From: Rhodobacteraceae bacterium UBA6273
GTDB lineage: Bacteria; Pseudomonadota; Alphaproteobacteria; Rhodobacterales; Rhodobacteraceae
Direction of reading: 5' to 3'
Length of the DNA stretch: 29,759 bases
Assembly: GCA_002440625.1 (NCBI GenBank)
Contig: DJUV01000219.1
Span: 1 to 29,759, forward strand
A program made the translations under genes and the position numbers. This document shows positions 22,986-29,759 of the stretch, piece by piece. The notes under the pieces are model-generated. The model ran no database searches and was not told where the DNA came from. It was given only the letters and a program-made list of their open reading frames with translations. Position 1 is the stretch's first letter. The number at the start of each line of letters is the position of its first letter.

Positions 22986-23735
22986 ATGGCGGTCCCCATT
23001 TTCGCTTTGTTGTTGCTTGTCGTGTCACTGGTGTTTCCCCTCGGCCAGGCCTTTGCAGAGCCGGTCGGCAGTGCGGTGCGGGTTGTGCAGGGCGCGACCC
23101 TTGAGCGGGCCGGCCAGGCAGTCACCCTGCGAGCAGGCCAGAGCGTTGAAAGCGGCGACGTGATCACCACCGATCGGCGGGGACAGGTCCAGCTTCTCTT
23201 CAACGACCAAACCCGGATCGCGGTCGGCCCGAATTCGTTGCTGACGGTCGATGACATCCGCTTCAGGCAAACCGGCAAGGCGCGGAAATTTGCGGTCTCC
23301 GCCGTCGCCGGAGGCTTCCGCTTCCTCAGCGGCACCAGCGCGCGCTCGGCCTATGCGATCAACACTCCCACAGCGACGATGGGCATCCGCGGCACCGCCT
23401 TTGACTTCGTGGTGCGCGAATCCAAAGGTACCGACCTCGTCATCTTCTCTGGCCTCGTCAACATGTGCGGCAAAGGCGGCTGTCTCGCGGTGACCGGCGG
23501 CTGCGACGCGGTGAGCCTTGATCCTCGCGGGAACTTCGCCCGGATCGAGCAGAAGAAAGACAAGCGCAACCTGCTGCACGACGGCTTCTACTTCGTGACC
23601 GAGCAGCAAAGGCTGCGCCCGGACTTCCGCACCAAGGTGCGCTCCTGTGGCCGCGATGTCATCGAGAAGCGGGTGTCCAAGGCCGGCGACCGGACCGCGC
23701 CGCCGAAACAGAATACCGGACCGGCACCGCACTAG
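22986..23735 (+). CDS. FecR-domain periplasmic protein
   Basis: 249 residues with a signal peptide (hydrophobic core 4-20, likely cleavage after AFA, residue 24). The FecR domain spans about 30-140: AVTLRAGQSVESGDVITTDRRG, then VQLLFNDQTRIAVGPNSLLTVDD, and the closing INTPTATMGIRGTAFDF, the classical end of the fold. A C-terminal extension holds four cysteines (C161, C166, C173, C221; CGKGGC … GGC), which could form disulfides in the periplasm. No anti-sigma helix or TonB partner is present, so it is not the iron-citrate FecR but the secreted FecR-only type. GGAG lies 9 nt before the ATG. It directly precedes a CHASE2 cyclase, a pairing that recurs in bacteria, so it may be the periplasmic partner of that sensor (inference). 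Confidence 0.88.
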   Translation: MAVPIFALLLLVVSLVFPLGQAFAEPVGSAVRVVQGATLERAGQAVTLRAGQSVESGDVITTDRRGQVQLLFNDQTRIAVGPNSLLTVDDIRFRQTGKARKFAVSAVAGGFRFLSGTSARSAYAINTPTATMGIRGTAFDFVVRESKGTDLVIFSGLVNMCGKGGCLAVTGGCDAVSLDPRGNFARIEQKKDKRNLLHDGFYFVTEQQRLRPDFRTKVRSCGRDVIEKRVSKAGDRTAPPKQNTGPAPH

Positions 23736-23866
23736 ACGCACCGAACGCGCGCCGTGGGCCTGGCAGGGTGCCGGGGCGCGATAGTCCAAGATGCAGAAAG
23801 GTTCGGTTGGCGTCAGCGGTGAAGCCGGTCATGGCGCCCGACCGCCCCCGGGAGAAGTACGCGATC

Positions 23867-26005
23867 ATGCAACGCATCGGGTTCATCGGCTTCGGCCTCT
23901 TTCTCCTGATCCTGATGGTCGGCATCAGGGTCATGGACCCCTACCCGGTGCGGGCGCTGAGGCTTTTCTTCTTCGACTATGCGCAGCGCATCGACCCGAG
24001 GGAATATGCCGACCTGCCGGTCAGGGTGGTTGACATCGACGATGCCTCGCTCACGCTTCTTGGCCAGTGGCCCTGGCCGCGCGACCGGATCGGCGCCCTC
24101 GTCACCCGGCTGACCGAGGAATATGGCGCCGCCGCCGTCGTCTTCGACGTGCTGTTCTCCGAACCTGACCGCCTGTCGCCGGCACGCATCCTGAGCCGCC
24201 CCGAAATCGCCGGCCTCCTGAAAACCGTGCCGCGGGAGGACATCCTTGACGCGCTCGACAACGACAAGCTCTTCGCGCGGGCGATGAAGGGACATCAAGT
24301 AGTTCTCGGTCTTGCGGCCGCGCCACCAGACCGGCCGACGTCGATGCCGGGAAAGTCCGGCATCGTCCAGATCGGGGCGGAGCCGGGGCAGGGGCTGATC
24401 ACCTATGTCGGGACAACCTCGGTCGTGCCCGGTCTCTGGGACGCGGCAGCGGGCATCGGGGCCATCAACGTCAGCCCGATCGACGACACCGACACGGTTC
24501 GCACGGTGCCGGTGATGTGGAACTCCCCGTCGGGCATCCTGCCGGGCATGGCCATCGAGGCGCTGCGGGTCGCTTTAGGCGAAAGCACCATCGTCATCAG
24601 CGGCCCGCCGGAGGCACCGGGGGTCACCACCTCGGTCCGGATCGGCGACTACGAGGTTCCGACCACCCCGGACGGCCAGATCTGGGTCCGCTACCGCCAC
24701 GACGATCCGGCGCTCTACGTCCCCGCCCGCGCCATCCTCGCCGCCGGCTACGACGAGGCGGTCCGCAAGAAGCTTGAGGGCCAGATCGTCTTCGTCGGCA
24801 CCTCTGCCGCCGGCCTTCTCGACATCCGTTCGACGCCTTTGGGCGAGAACGTCCCCGGCGTGTCGATCCATGCGCAGATCCTCGAACAGATCCTCACCGG
24901 CGACTATCTGGTCCGCGACGACTACATCTCGGGGCTGGAGATCATCGCCTTCATCTGCCTGTCGGGCATCGTCGTCGCCGTCATGTCGATGTCCGGCCCA
25001 GCGGTGTCGATGGTGGCGGGCGGAATTTCGACGCTGATCGTCCTCGTCGTCAGCGGGGTCTTCTTCCAGCGCGGAGTCCTCTTCGACGCAACCTTTCCGA
25101 TGTTCGGCGGGTTCGCCGTATTCCTCGTGCTCGCCGCCTACCAGTTCATCATCGCGGACCGGGAAAAGCGACTGATCCGCAAGTCCTTTTCCCATTACGT
25201 CGCGCCATCGGTCCTGAAGGAGATCGAGAAGAGCGGCCACGAGCTTGAACTTGGTGGGCAAGTTCGGATCCTGACCGTGATGTTCTGCGACCTGAGGAAC
25301 TTCACGCCCCTCAGCGAGACCATGCAGCCCGCCGATCTGGTGTCGATGCTGAACAACCTCTTCAGCCAGCTCTCGGACTGCGTGCTTCGGGAACAGGGCA
25401 CGATCGACAAGTTCGTCGGCGATTCGATCATGGCCTTCTGGAACGCGCCGCTTGAGACCGAGGAACACCGCCGCATGGCCTGCAACGCGGCGCTGAACAT
25501 CCGCAAGGCGCTGGTCGAGTTCAACGCGCCGCGCCGCGAGGCGGCGTTGCCGCTGCTTGCCGTGGGTGTCGGGCTTTGTTCCGGCCCGGCCTGCGTAGGC
25601 AACATCGGCTCGCGCCAGCGCTACAGCTATTCGGCCATAGGCGATACCGTGAATGTCGCCGCGCGGATGGAGGCGAGCTGCCGCTATCTTGGCTATGACG
25701 TGGTGATTTCTGAGGACACGCATTCCGGCCTCGGCGGCATGGCATCGCTTCCTGCCGGAAAGATTGGCCTCAAGGGAAAGACCGAACGGGTCCCGATGCA
25801 TGTCCTGGTCGGCGACAGCAGTGTGGCGGCAAGCCCGGGGTTCGCCGAGTTGCAGGCGCTGCATCAGCAATTGATGGAAGAGATCGCGCAAACGAAGAAA
25901 TACGGAGACGACATCTTCGACCGCTGCCGGTCGGCGGCGGTCAGGGTCGAGCCGGGGTTGCAGAAGTTCTACGACAAGCTTTCGGAAAGGCTCTTGGATT
26001 TCTGA
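23867..26005 (+). CDS. CHASE2-domain adenylate/guanylate cyclase
   Basis: 712 residues. An N-terminal signal-anchor (2-20) leads to a periplasmic CHASE2 sensor domain (about 25-345: VRVVDIDDASLTLLGQWPWPR, AAAVVFDVLFSEPD, IVFVGTSAAGLLDIRSTPLGENVPGVSIHAQ). Three membrane helices follow (about 355-375, 380-400, 411-430), and then a class III cyclase domain: D475 in FCDLRNFT, K515 and D519 in DKFVGDS, S589 in YSAIGD, N596 and R600 in VNVAARME. All catalytic residues are present; Ser at the base-selecting position leaves cAMP versus cGMP open. It turns a periplasmic signal into a cyclic nucleotide. I start at ATG 23867 (GAAG 9 nt, GGAG 12 nt upstream); ATG 23831 in frame is an alternative. It follows the FecR gene by 131 bp and ends 22 bp from the convergent nasA. 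Confidence 0.9.
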   Translation: MQRIGFIGFGLFLLILMVGIRVMDPYPVRALRLFFFDYAQRIDPREYADLPVRVVDIDDASLTLLGQWPWPRDRIGALVTRLTEEYGAAAVVFDVLFSEPDRLSPARILSRPEIAGLLKTVPREDILDALDNDKLFARAMKGHQVVLGLAAAPPDRPTSMPGKSGIVQIGAEPGQGLITYVGTTSVVPGLWDAAAGIGAINVSPIDDTDTVRTVPVMWNSPSGILPGMAIEALRVALGESTIVISGPPEAPGVTTSVRIGDYEVPTTPDGQIWVRYRHDDPALYVPARAILAAGYDEAVRKKLEGQIVFVGTSAAGLLDIRSTPLGENVPGVSIHAQILEQILTGDYLVRDDYISGLEIIAFICLSGIVVAVMSMSGPAVSMVAGGISTLIVLVVSGVFFQRGVLFDATFPMFGGFAVFLVLAAYQFIIADREKRLIRKSFSHYVAPSVLKEIEKSGHELELGGQVRILTVMFCDLRNFTPLSETMQPADLVSMLNNLFSQLSDCVLREQGTIDKFVGDSIMAFWNAPLETEEHRRMACNAALNIRKALVEFNAPRREAALPLLAVGVGLCSGPACVGNIGSRQRYSYSAIGDTVNVAARMEASCRYLGYDVVISEDTHSGLGGMASLPAGKIGLKGKTERVPMHVLVGDSSVAASPGFAELQALHQQLMEEIAQTKKYGDDIFDRCRSAAVRVEPGLQKFYDKLSERLLDF

Positions 26006-26027
26006 TGGTTGTCTGAAGGAGTTGACG

Positions 26028-28652
26028 CTACTCGGCAGCGAGGCGCTGAGGCCGGTGCCGCGCGATCAGTTGCGCAAGTTCGGGCCGGCAGGAACCGCAG
26101 TTCGTCCCGGCGCTGAGGGCGGCGCCGATCTCCGTCACTGTCAGGCAGCGGCCTGAGGCGACCGCGCCGGCGATGGTGTTGACACCGACGTTGAAGCAGG
26201 CGCAGACCACGGCGCCCGCGTCCGGCGTCTCGGCGCCCGGCTGGCCGGAAAGCACCTTGGCGCCGGGGGCCGCGCCGATCTGGGCGGCAAGCCAGCTCCG
26301 CGCCGCGGCAACGGGTTCCGGCGCGACGAAAAGCGCCGCAATCAGGCGGCCATTCTCGGTGAAGGCGACGCGGAAGCGGCCTCGTGCGCGGTCCTCGTAG
26401 CGGAGTGCCGTGAGGTCGGTGGAAAGGCCGAAGAGACGCCGCGCCTCGGCGTCCCAATCCTCTGGCGTTTCAGTTCCGGCCAACTCGGCGCGCATCCCCT
26501 CGACCAGGGGGCTGGCCGCCCAGTAGCCGCAAACGGGGCGGAAGGCTTTGGCCGAAACCGCAAAGCCGTACCACGCGGCCCGGTAGGCCGCGATCCGCAC
26601 CGCCGCGCCCTTGCTGTCCGGCTGGCCCGACACCGGATCGGTCCGCGCCGCGACTACGGCGTCGATGCGCCCGGTCGGGCCGGTCTCGCCGGTCCAGTGC
26701 ATCGGCGCGAAGGGATGGCCGGGCTGGACCCGGTCGGTGATGAGGGTGCGGAGCACGGCGCGGCCTTCGGGGCTTGTCACCTCGGCGAGCGAGGCGGGGG
26801 CGAGGGTCAGGCGCGCGGCATCCTCGGGGTGGATTTCCAGGAACGGCTCGGCCAGATGGCTGCCGAGGCGAGGCGAAAGCCCGGTGCGCGTCATCGTGTG
26901 CCACTGGTCACGGATGCGGCCGGTGTTGAGACGGAAGGGGAAATCGGCGCGCTGCGGTTCCGGCCCGCGCGGGACGACCGGGATCATCCGCGCCTTGCCG
27001 TCGGGCGTGTGGAATGCCCCGTCGCCAAAGAAGCGGCCGCCGCGCTTCTTCGGGTTGGCGGGCCAAAGGAAAGGCATGAGGCCGTCATAGGCGGCCTTGC
27101 CGATCCCGGCATGGTCAGAGATGTCGAAATCGCTGCCAAGCGCACCGGCGACGCCGGAGAGGGCGGCATACTCGGCGAAGATGGCATCCGGGCCGGACCA
27201 GTCGAAGCCGGAAAACCCCATGAGTACGGCCACTTCTGCGATGATTTTCCAGTCCGGTTTCGCTTGGCCAGGCGCCGGGCGGAAGGGCCGCTGCCGGCTG
27301 ATCCGGCGTTCGGAATTGGTGACGGTCCCGTCCTTTTCGCCCCAGGCCGCGGCGGGCAGGAGGACATGGGCGAGCCGCGCGGTGTCCGTTGCTCCGGTAA
27401 CGTCGGACACCACGGTGAAGTCGCACCCGGCGATGGCCTTCGCCACGCGGTCGGCATCTGGCATGGTGACAGCGGGGTTGGTGTGGATGATCCAGAGCGC
27501 CCTGATGCGACCTTCCTCGACCGCACGGAACATGTCGACGGCCTTGAGGCCAGGCTTTTCCGCCATCCGGGGGCTTTGCCAGAAACCCTGCACGGCGGCG
27601 CGATGGGCCGGGTTCTCGATCTCCAGATGGCAGGCGAGCATGTTGGCCAGCCCGCCAACCTCGCGCCCGCCCATGGCGTTGGGCTGGCCGGTCACGCTGA
27701 ACGGCCCCATGCCGGGCCGGCCGATCCGCCCGGTGGCGAGATGGCAGTTCAGGATCGCGTTCACCTTGTCGGTGCCGCTTTCCGACTGGTTGATGCCTTG
27801 GGAATAGACGGTGACGGTCTTTTCGGTGCCTATCCAGAGGTCCAGGAAAGCGGAAAGGCCGGTGGGGCTTAGGCCCGTCGCGGCCGCATCTACTTCATGT
27901 GACGTGGCAGAAGCATCGTCAAAACCACTGATATTGGCTATGAATGATGCGTCTGCCTTGCCTTGCCGCGCGATCTCCGCAAGCAGCGCATTGAACAGCA
28001 CAGCATCCGCCCCTGGCGCGATCGGCAGGTGCAGGTCGGCGAGGTCGCAGGTCGCGGTCCGGCGCGGGTCCACCACGACAAGCCGCATTGACGGACGCCG
28101 TGCCTTGGCGGCGGCGATGCGCTGGTAAAGCACCGGATGGCACCAGGCGAGGTTGGAGCCGACAAGGACGATGAGGTCGGCCTCCTCCAGGTCCTCATAA
28201 AGCCCCGGCACGGTGTCCGAGCCGAAGGCGCGGCGGTGCCCGGCCACCGAGGACGCCATGCAAAGTCTTGAATTCGTGTCGATATTGGCGCTGCCGATAT
28301 AGCCCTTCAGCAGCTTGTTGGCGGCGTAGTAATCCTCGGTCAGCATCTGTCCCGAGACGTAGAAGGCGACGGAATCCGGCCCATGCTCGGCGATGGTTTC
28401 GGAAAAGCGCCGCGCCACGAGGGATACGGCCTCGTCCCAACCAGAGTCGCGGCCGCAGATACGGGGCGTCAGAATCCGTCCGGTCAGACCGACCGTCTCC
28501 CCCAAAGCCGTGCCCTTCGAGCAGAGCCTGCCGAAGTTGGCGGGATGGTCCGGGTCTCCCGCGATGGTGACGCCGCCACCCGACCGCGGCGTCGCCAGCA
28601 CTCCGCAGCCGACGCCGCAATAGGGGCAGGTGGTGCGGATCGTGTCCGTCAT
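26028..28652 (-). CDS. nasA: Assimilatory nitrate reductase catalytic subunit with C-terminal BFD-like domain
   Basis: 874 residues, molybdopterin oxidoreductase. The N-terminal [4Fe-4S] motif is C9, C12, C16 and C44 (CPYCGVGCGV … LCSKG). The likely Mo-ligand cysteine lies in NSRLCMASSVAGHRRAFGSD. Further cofactor-binding blocks are VVDPRRTATCDLADLHLPI, GINQSESGTDKVNAILNCHLATG and, in the C-terminal molybdopterin-binding domain, FRLNTGRIRDQWHTMTRTG. A C-terminal [2Fe-2S] BFD/ferredoxin-like extension (VVCACFNVGVNTI … GTNCGSC) is typical of NasA/NarB-type enzymes that take electrons from NAD(P)H-linked partners. There is no signal peptide, so it is cytoplasmic. It reduces nitrate to nitrite for assimilation; nirBD upstream carries nitrite to ammonium. 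ATG 28652 overlaps the nirD stop by 4 bp. It ends convergent to the CHASE2 cyclase. Confidence 0.95.
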   Translation of the reverse strand: MTDTIRTTCPYCGVGCGVLATPRSGGGVTIAGDPDHPANFGRLCSKGTALGETVGLTGRILTPRICGRDSGWDEAVSLVARRFSETIAEHGPDSVAFYVSGQMLTEDYYAANKLLKGYIGSANIDTNSRLCMASSVAGHRRAFGSDTVPGLYEDLEEADLIVLVGSNLAWCHPVLYQRIAAAKARRPSMRLVVVDPRRTATCDLADLHLPIAPGADAVLFNALLAEIARQGKADASFIANISGFDDASATSHEVDAAATGLSPTGLSAFLDLWIGTEKTVTVYSQGINQSESGTDKVNAILNCHLATGRIGRPGMGPFSVTGQPNAMGGREVGGLANMLACHLEIENPAHRAAVQGFWQSPRMAEKPGLKAVDMFRAVEEGRIRALWIIHTNPAVTMPDADRVAKAIAGCDFTVVSDVTGATDTARLAHVLLPAAAWGEKDGTVTNSERRISRQRPFRPAPGQAKPDWKIIAEVAVLMGFSGFDWSGPDAIFAEYAALSGVAGALGSDFDISDHAGIGKAAYDGLMPFLWPANPKKRGGRFFGDGAFHTPDGKARMIPVVPRGPEPQRADFPFRLNTGRIRDQWHTMTRTGLSPRLGSHLAEPFLEIHPEDAARLTLAPASLAEVTSPEGRAVLRTLITDRVQPGHPFAPMHWTGETGPTGRIDAVVAARTDPVSGQPDSKGAAVRIAAYRAAWYGFAVSAKAFRPVCGYWAASPLVEGMRAELAGTETPEDWDAEARRLFGLSTDLTALRYEDRARGRFRVAFTENGRLIAALFVAPEPVAAARSWLAAQIGAAPGAKVLSGQPGAETPDAGAVVCACFNVGVNTIAGAVASGRCLTVTEIGAALSAGTNCGSCRPELAQLIARHRPQRLAAE

Positions 28653-28990
28653 GCTCGGCCCAGAAGCTCGCCCGCGTTCAGAAGCACCCGGCCATTGTCC
28701 AGCCGCGCGGCGAAGGTCGCGACCCGGCCTTCGTCCGCGCCCTGTGCCAGGCCGGTCGTCATGTCGAAAACCCAGTTGTGCAGGGGGCAGGTGACCTGCC
28801 GGCCGTGGACGATCCCTTCGGAGAGCGGGCCGCCCTTGTGCGGGCAGCGGTCGTCCATCGCGAAGACCTCATCCGTCGCGGTGCGGAACACCGCAACGCA
28901 GCCCGCCGCCGTCCGGACCACGCGGCCGCCTTCGCGCGGGATGTCAGCCAGCGGGCCGATGTCGATCCAGGTTTCGGATGCCATGTTCAT
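28649..28990 (-). CDS. nirD: Nitrite reductase small subunit, Rieske-like
   Basis: 113 residues, the usual size. It has a complete Rieske set, C49-x-H51 (CPHKGG) and C68-x2-H71 (CPLHNW), so a [2Fe-2S] cluster can bind; some enterobacterial NirD proteins lack these ligands. It is the partner of the siroheme subunit NirB in NADH-dependent reduction of nitrite to ammonium in the cytoplasm. GGGAGG lies 7 nt before ATG 28990, which favours that start over the ATG two codons later. It overlaps both nirB and nasA by 4 bp, so the three are translationally coupled. Confidence 0.93.
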   Translation of the reverse strand: MNMASETWIDIGPLADIPREGGRVVRTAAGCVAVFRTATDEVFAMDDRCPHKGGPLSEGIVHGRQVTCPLHNWVFDMTTGLAQGADEGRVATFAARLDNGRVLLNAGELLGRA

Positions 28991-29759
28991 TCCGCCGCCT
29001 CCCGGCTCAGGTCGTAGATCGGGGTCCAGTCCTTGCGGATCGGTGGTTCCGCCGCCCAGGGATCGGTCTGGTAGACGGATTGCGACAACATGAAGCGGTC
29101 AAATAGCGCTCGGCGGTTGGCGCGATCCTCGACAACTTGCGCCTTGCACCAGTCGAGCCCGACCTTGGCTACCCATTTGTAGATCCGGTGCAGGTAGCGC
29201 GAATTCTCGCGGTAGAGCTGGACGAAGGCGGCCACGATCTCCAGCACTTCCTCCTCGGTCGCCACCGAGCAAAGAAGCTCCGTCTCCTTCACATCCATGC
29301 CCGCGGCCCCGGCGACGCTGATCTGGTAGCCTGAGTCCACACAGACGACGCCCACGTCCTTGCAGGTGGCCTCCGCGCAGTTCCGGGGGCAACCGGAGAC
29401 GGCAAGCTTGACCTTGGCGGGCGTCCACGAACCCCAGAGCAGTTTTTCCAGCCGGATGCCAAGGCCCGTGGAATCCTGCGTGCCGAAGCGGCAGAATTCA
29501 GACCCGACGCAGGTTTTGACTGTGCGAAGCCCCTTGGCATAGGCATGACCGGAGACCATGCCGGCATCGTTCAGATCAGCCCAGATGGCGGGCAGGTCCT
29601 CTTTCCGCACCCCGAGAAGGTCGATGCGCTGGCCGCCAGTGACCTTGACCATCGGAACGCTGTACTTGTCGGCAGCATCGGCAATGGCGCGCAACTCGGC
29701 GGGCGTGGTGACCCCGCCCCACATGCGCGGGACAACGGAATAGGTGCCGTCCTTCTGGA
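28987..29759 (-). CDS. nirB: Nitrite reductase large subunit, 3' part (N-terminus outside window)
   Basis: The frame enters from the right edge with no start codon inside; about 256 C-terminal residues are visible. They include the sulfite/nitrite reductase core: DGTYSVVPRMWGG and the [4Fe-4S]-siroheme cysteines in TCVGSEFCRFGTQDS (C-x5-C) and SGCPRNCAEA (C-x3-C). The C-terminus ends KDWTPIYDLSREAAE, as in many proteobacterial NirB proteins. It catalyses six-electron reduction of nitrite to ammonium with NADH; the FAD/NAD domain should lie upstream of the window. It is followed by nirD and nasA with 4-bp overlaps. Confidence 0.95.
   Translation of the reverse strand, partial: QKDGTYSVVPRMWGGVTTPAELRAIADAADKYSVPMVKVTGGQRIDLLGVRKEDLPAIWADLNDAGMVSGHAYAKGLRTVKTCVGSEFCRFGTQDSTGLGIRLEKLLWGSWTPAKVKLAVSGCPRNCAEATCKDVGVVCVDSGYQISVAGAAGMDVKETELLCSVATEEEVLEIVAAFVQLYRENSRYLHRIYKWVAKVGLDWCKAQVVEDRANRRALFDRFMLSQSVYQTDPWAAEPPIRKDWTPIYDLSREAAE

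Noticed and set aside
22394..23335. 313-codon minus-strand frame across the FecR gene and upstream region
   Set aside because: Antisense shadow; FecR motifs and signal peptide are on the plus strand.
24575..25891. 438-codon minus-strand frame opposite the CHASE2 cyclase
   Set aside because: Antisense shadow with biased H/R/D/A composition and no domain.

Overview
The window is GC-rich, densely packed bacterial DNA with many 4-bp start/stop overlaps. Class III cyclases with redox and CHASE2 sensors, a family-5 ABC importer and an assimilatory nirB-nirD-nasA block together suggest an alphaproteobacterium, most likely of the Rhodobacteraceae/Paracoccaceae type. The taxonomic call is inference from gene content and composition. 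I see no rRNA, tRNA, CRISPR array or insertion sequence.

Layout. 1-907 (-): 5' part of a DUF3095 gene that runs off the left edge. 1073-2047 (+): a GT32-like glycosyltransferase. 2194-3529 (+): a stand-alone cyclic-nucleotide-binding protein followed by a metallo-beta-lactamase-fold hydrolase. 13190-3519 (-): a tightly coupled run made of a fused double ABC ATPase, a substrate-binding protein, two permeases, and then three glycosyltransferases (MurG/COG4671-like, GT4, MurG/COG4671-like). 15130-13269 (-): a GT4 glycosyltransferase and a NodB-like polysaccharide deacetylase. 15298-15786 (+): a small SAM methyltransferase. 19623-15803 (-): a histidine phosphatase and two membrane-bound class III nucleotide cyclases, the second of which has a diheme-type six-helix anchor and a [2Fe-2S] domain. 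19899-22619 (+): a 906-residue ABC-exporter-like protein whose ATPase motifs are almost all destroyed and which carries a ~330-residue insert. 22986-26005 (+): a FecR-domain periplasmic protein and a CHASE2 adenylate/guanylate cyclase. 29759-26028 (-): nirB (3' part), nirD and nasA for nitrate/nitrite assimilation.

How the genes may work together. Three class III cyclases, a DUF3095 protein with cyclase-like motifs, a cyclic-nucleotide-binding protein and an MBL hydrolase lie on both sides of envelope-glycan genes (five glycosyltransferases, a deacetylase, an importer). A reasonable inference is a second-messenger module that reads quinone redox state and periplasmic signals and adjusts cell-surface carbohydrate handling. 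This is supported only by neighbourhood. The nitrate assimilation block is probably an independent operon that ends convergently, 22 bp from the CHASE2 cyclase.

The least conventional element is the pseudo-ATPase ABC protein at 19899-22619. It lacks the Walker A lysine, has N for D in Walker B, has no LSGGQ signature and lacks the H-loop histidine, yet it keeps a long open frame and a threefold internal repeat, so it looks like a functional non-hydrolysing derivative and not a decayed gene.
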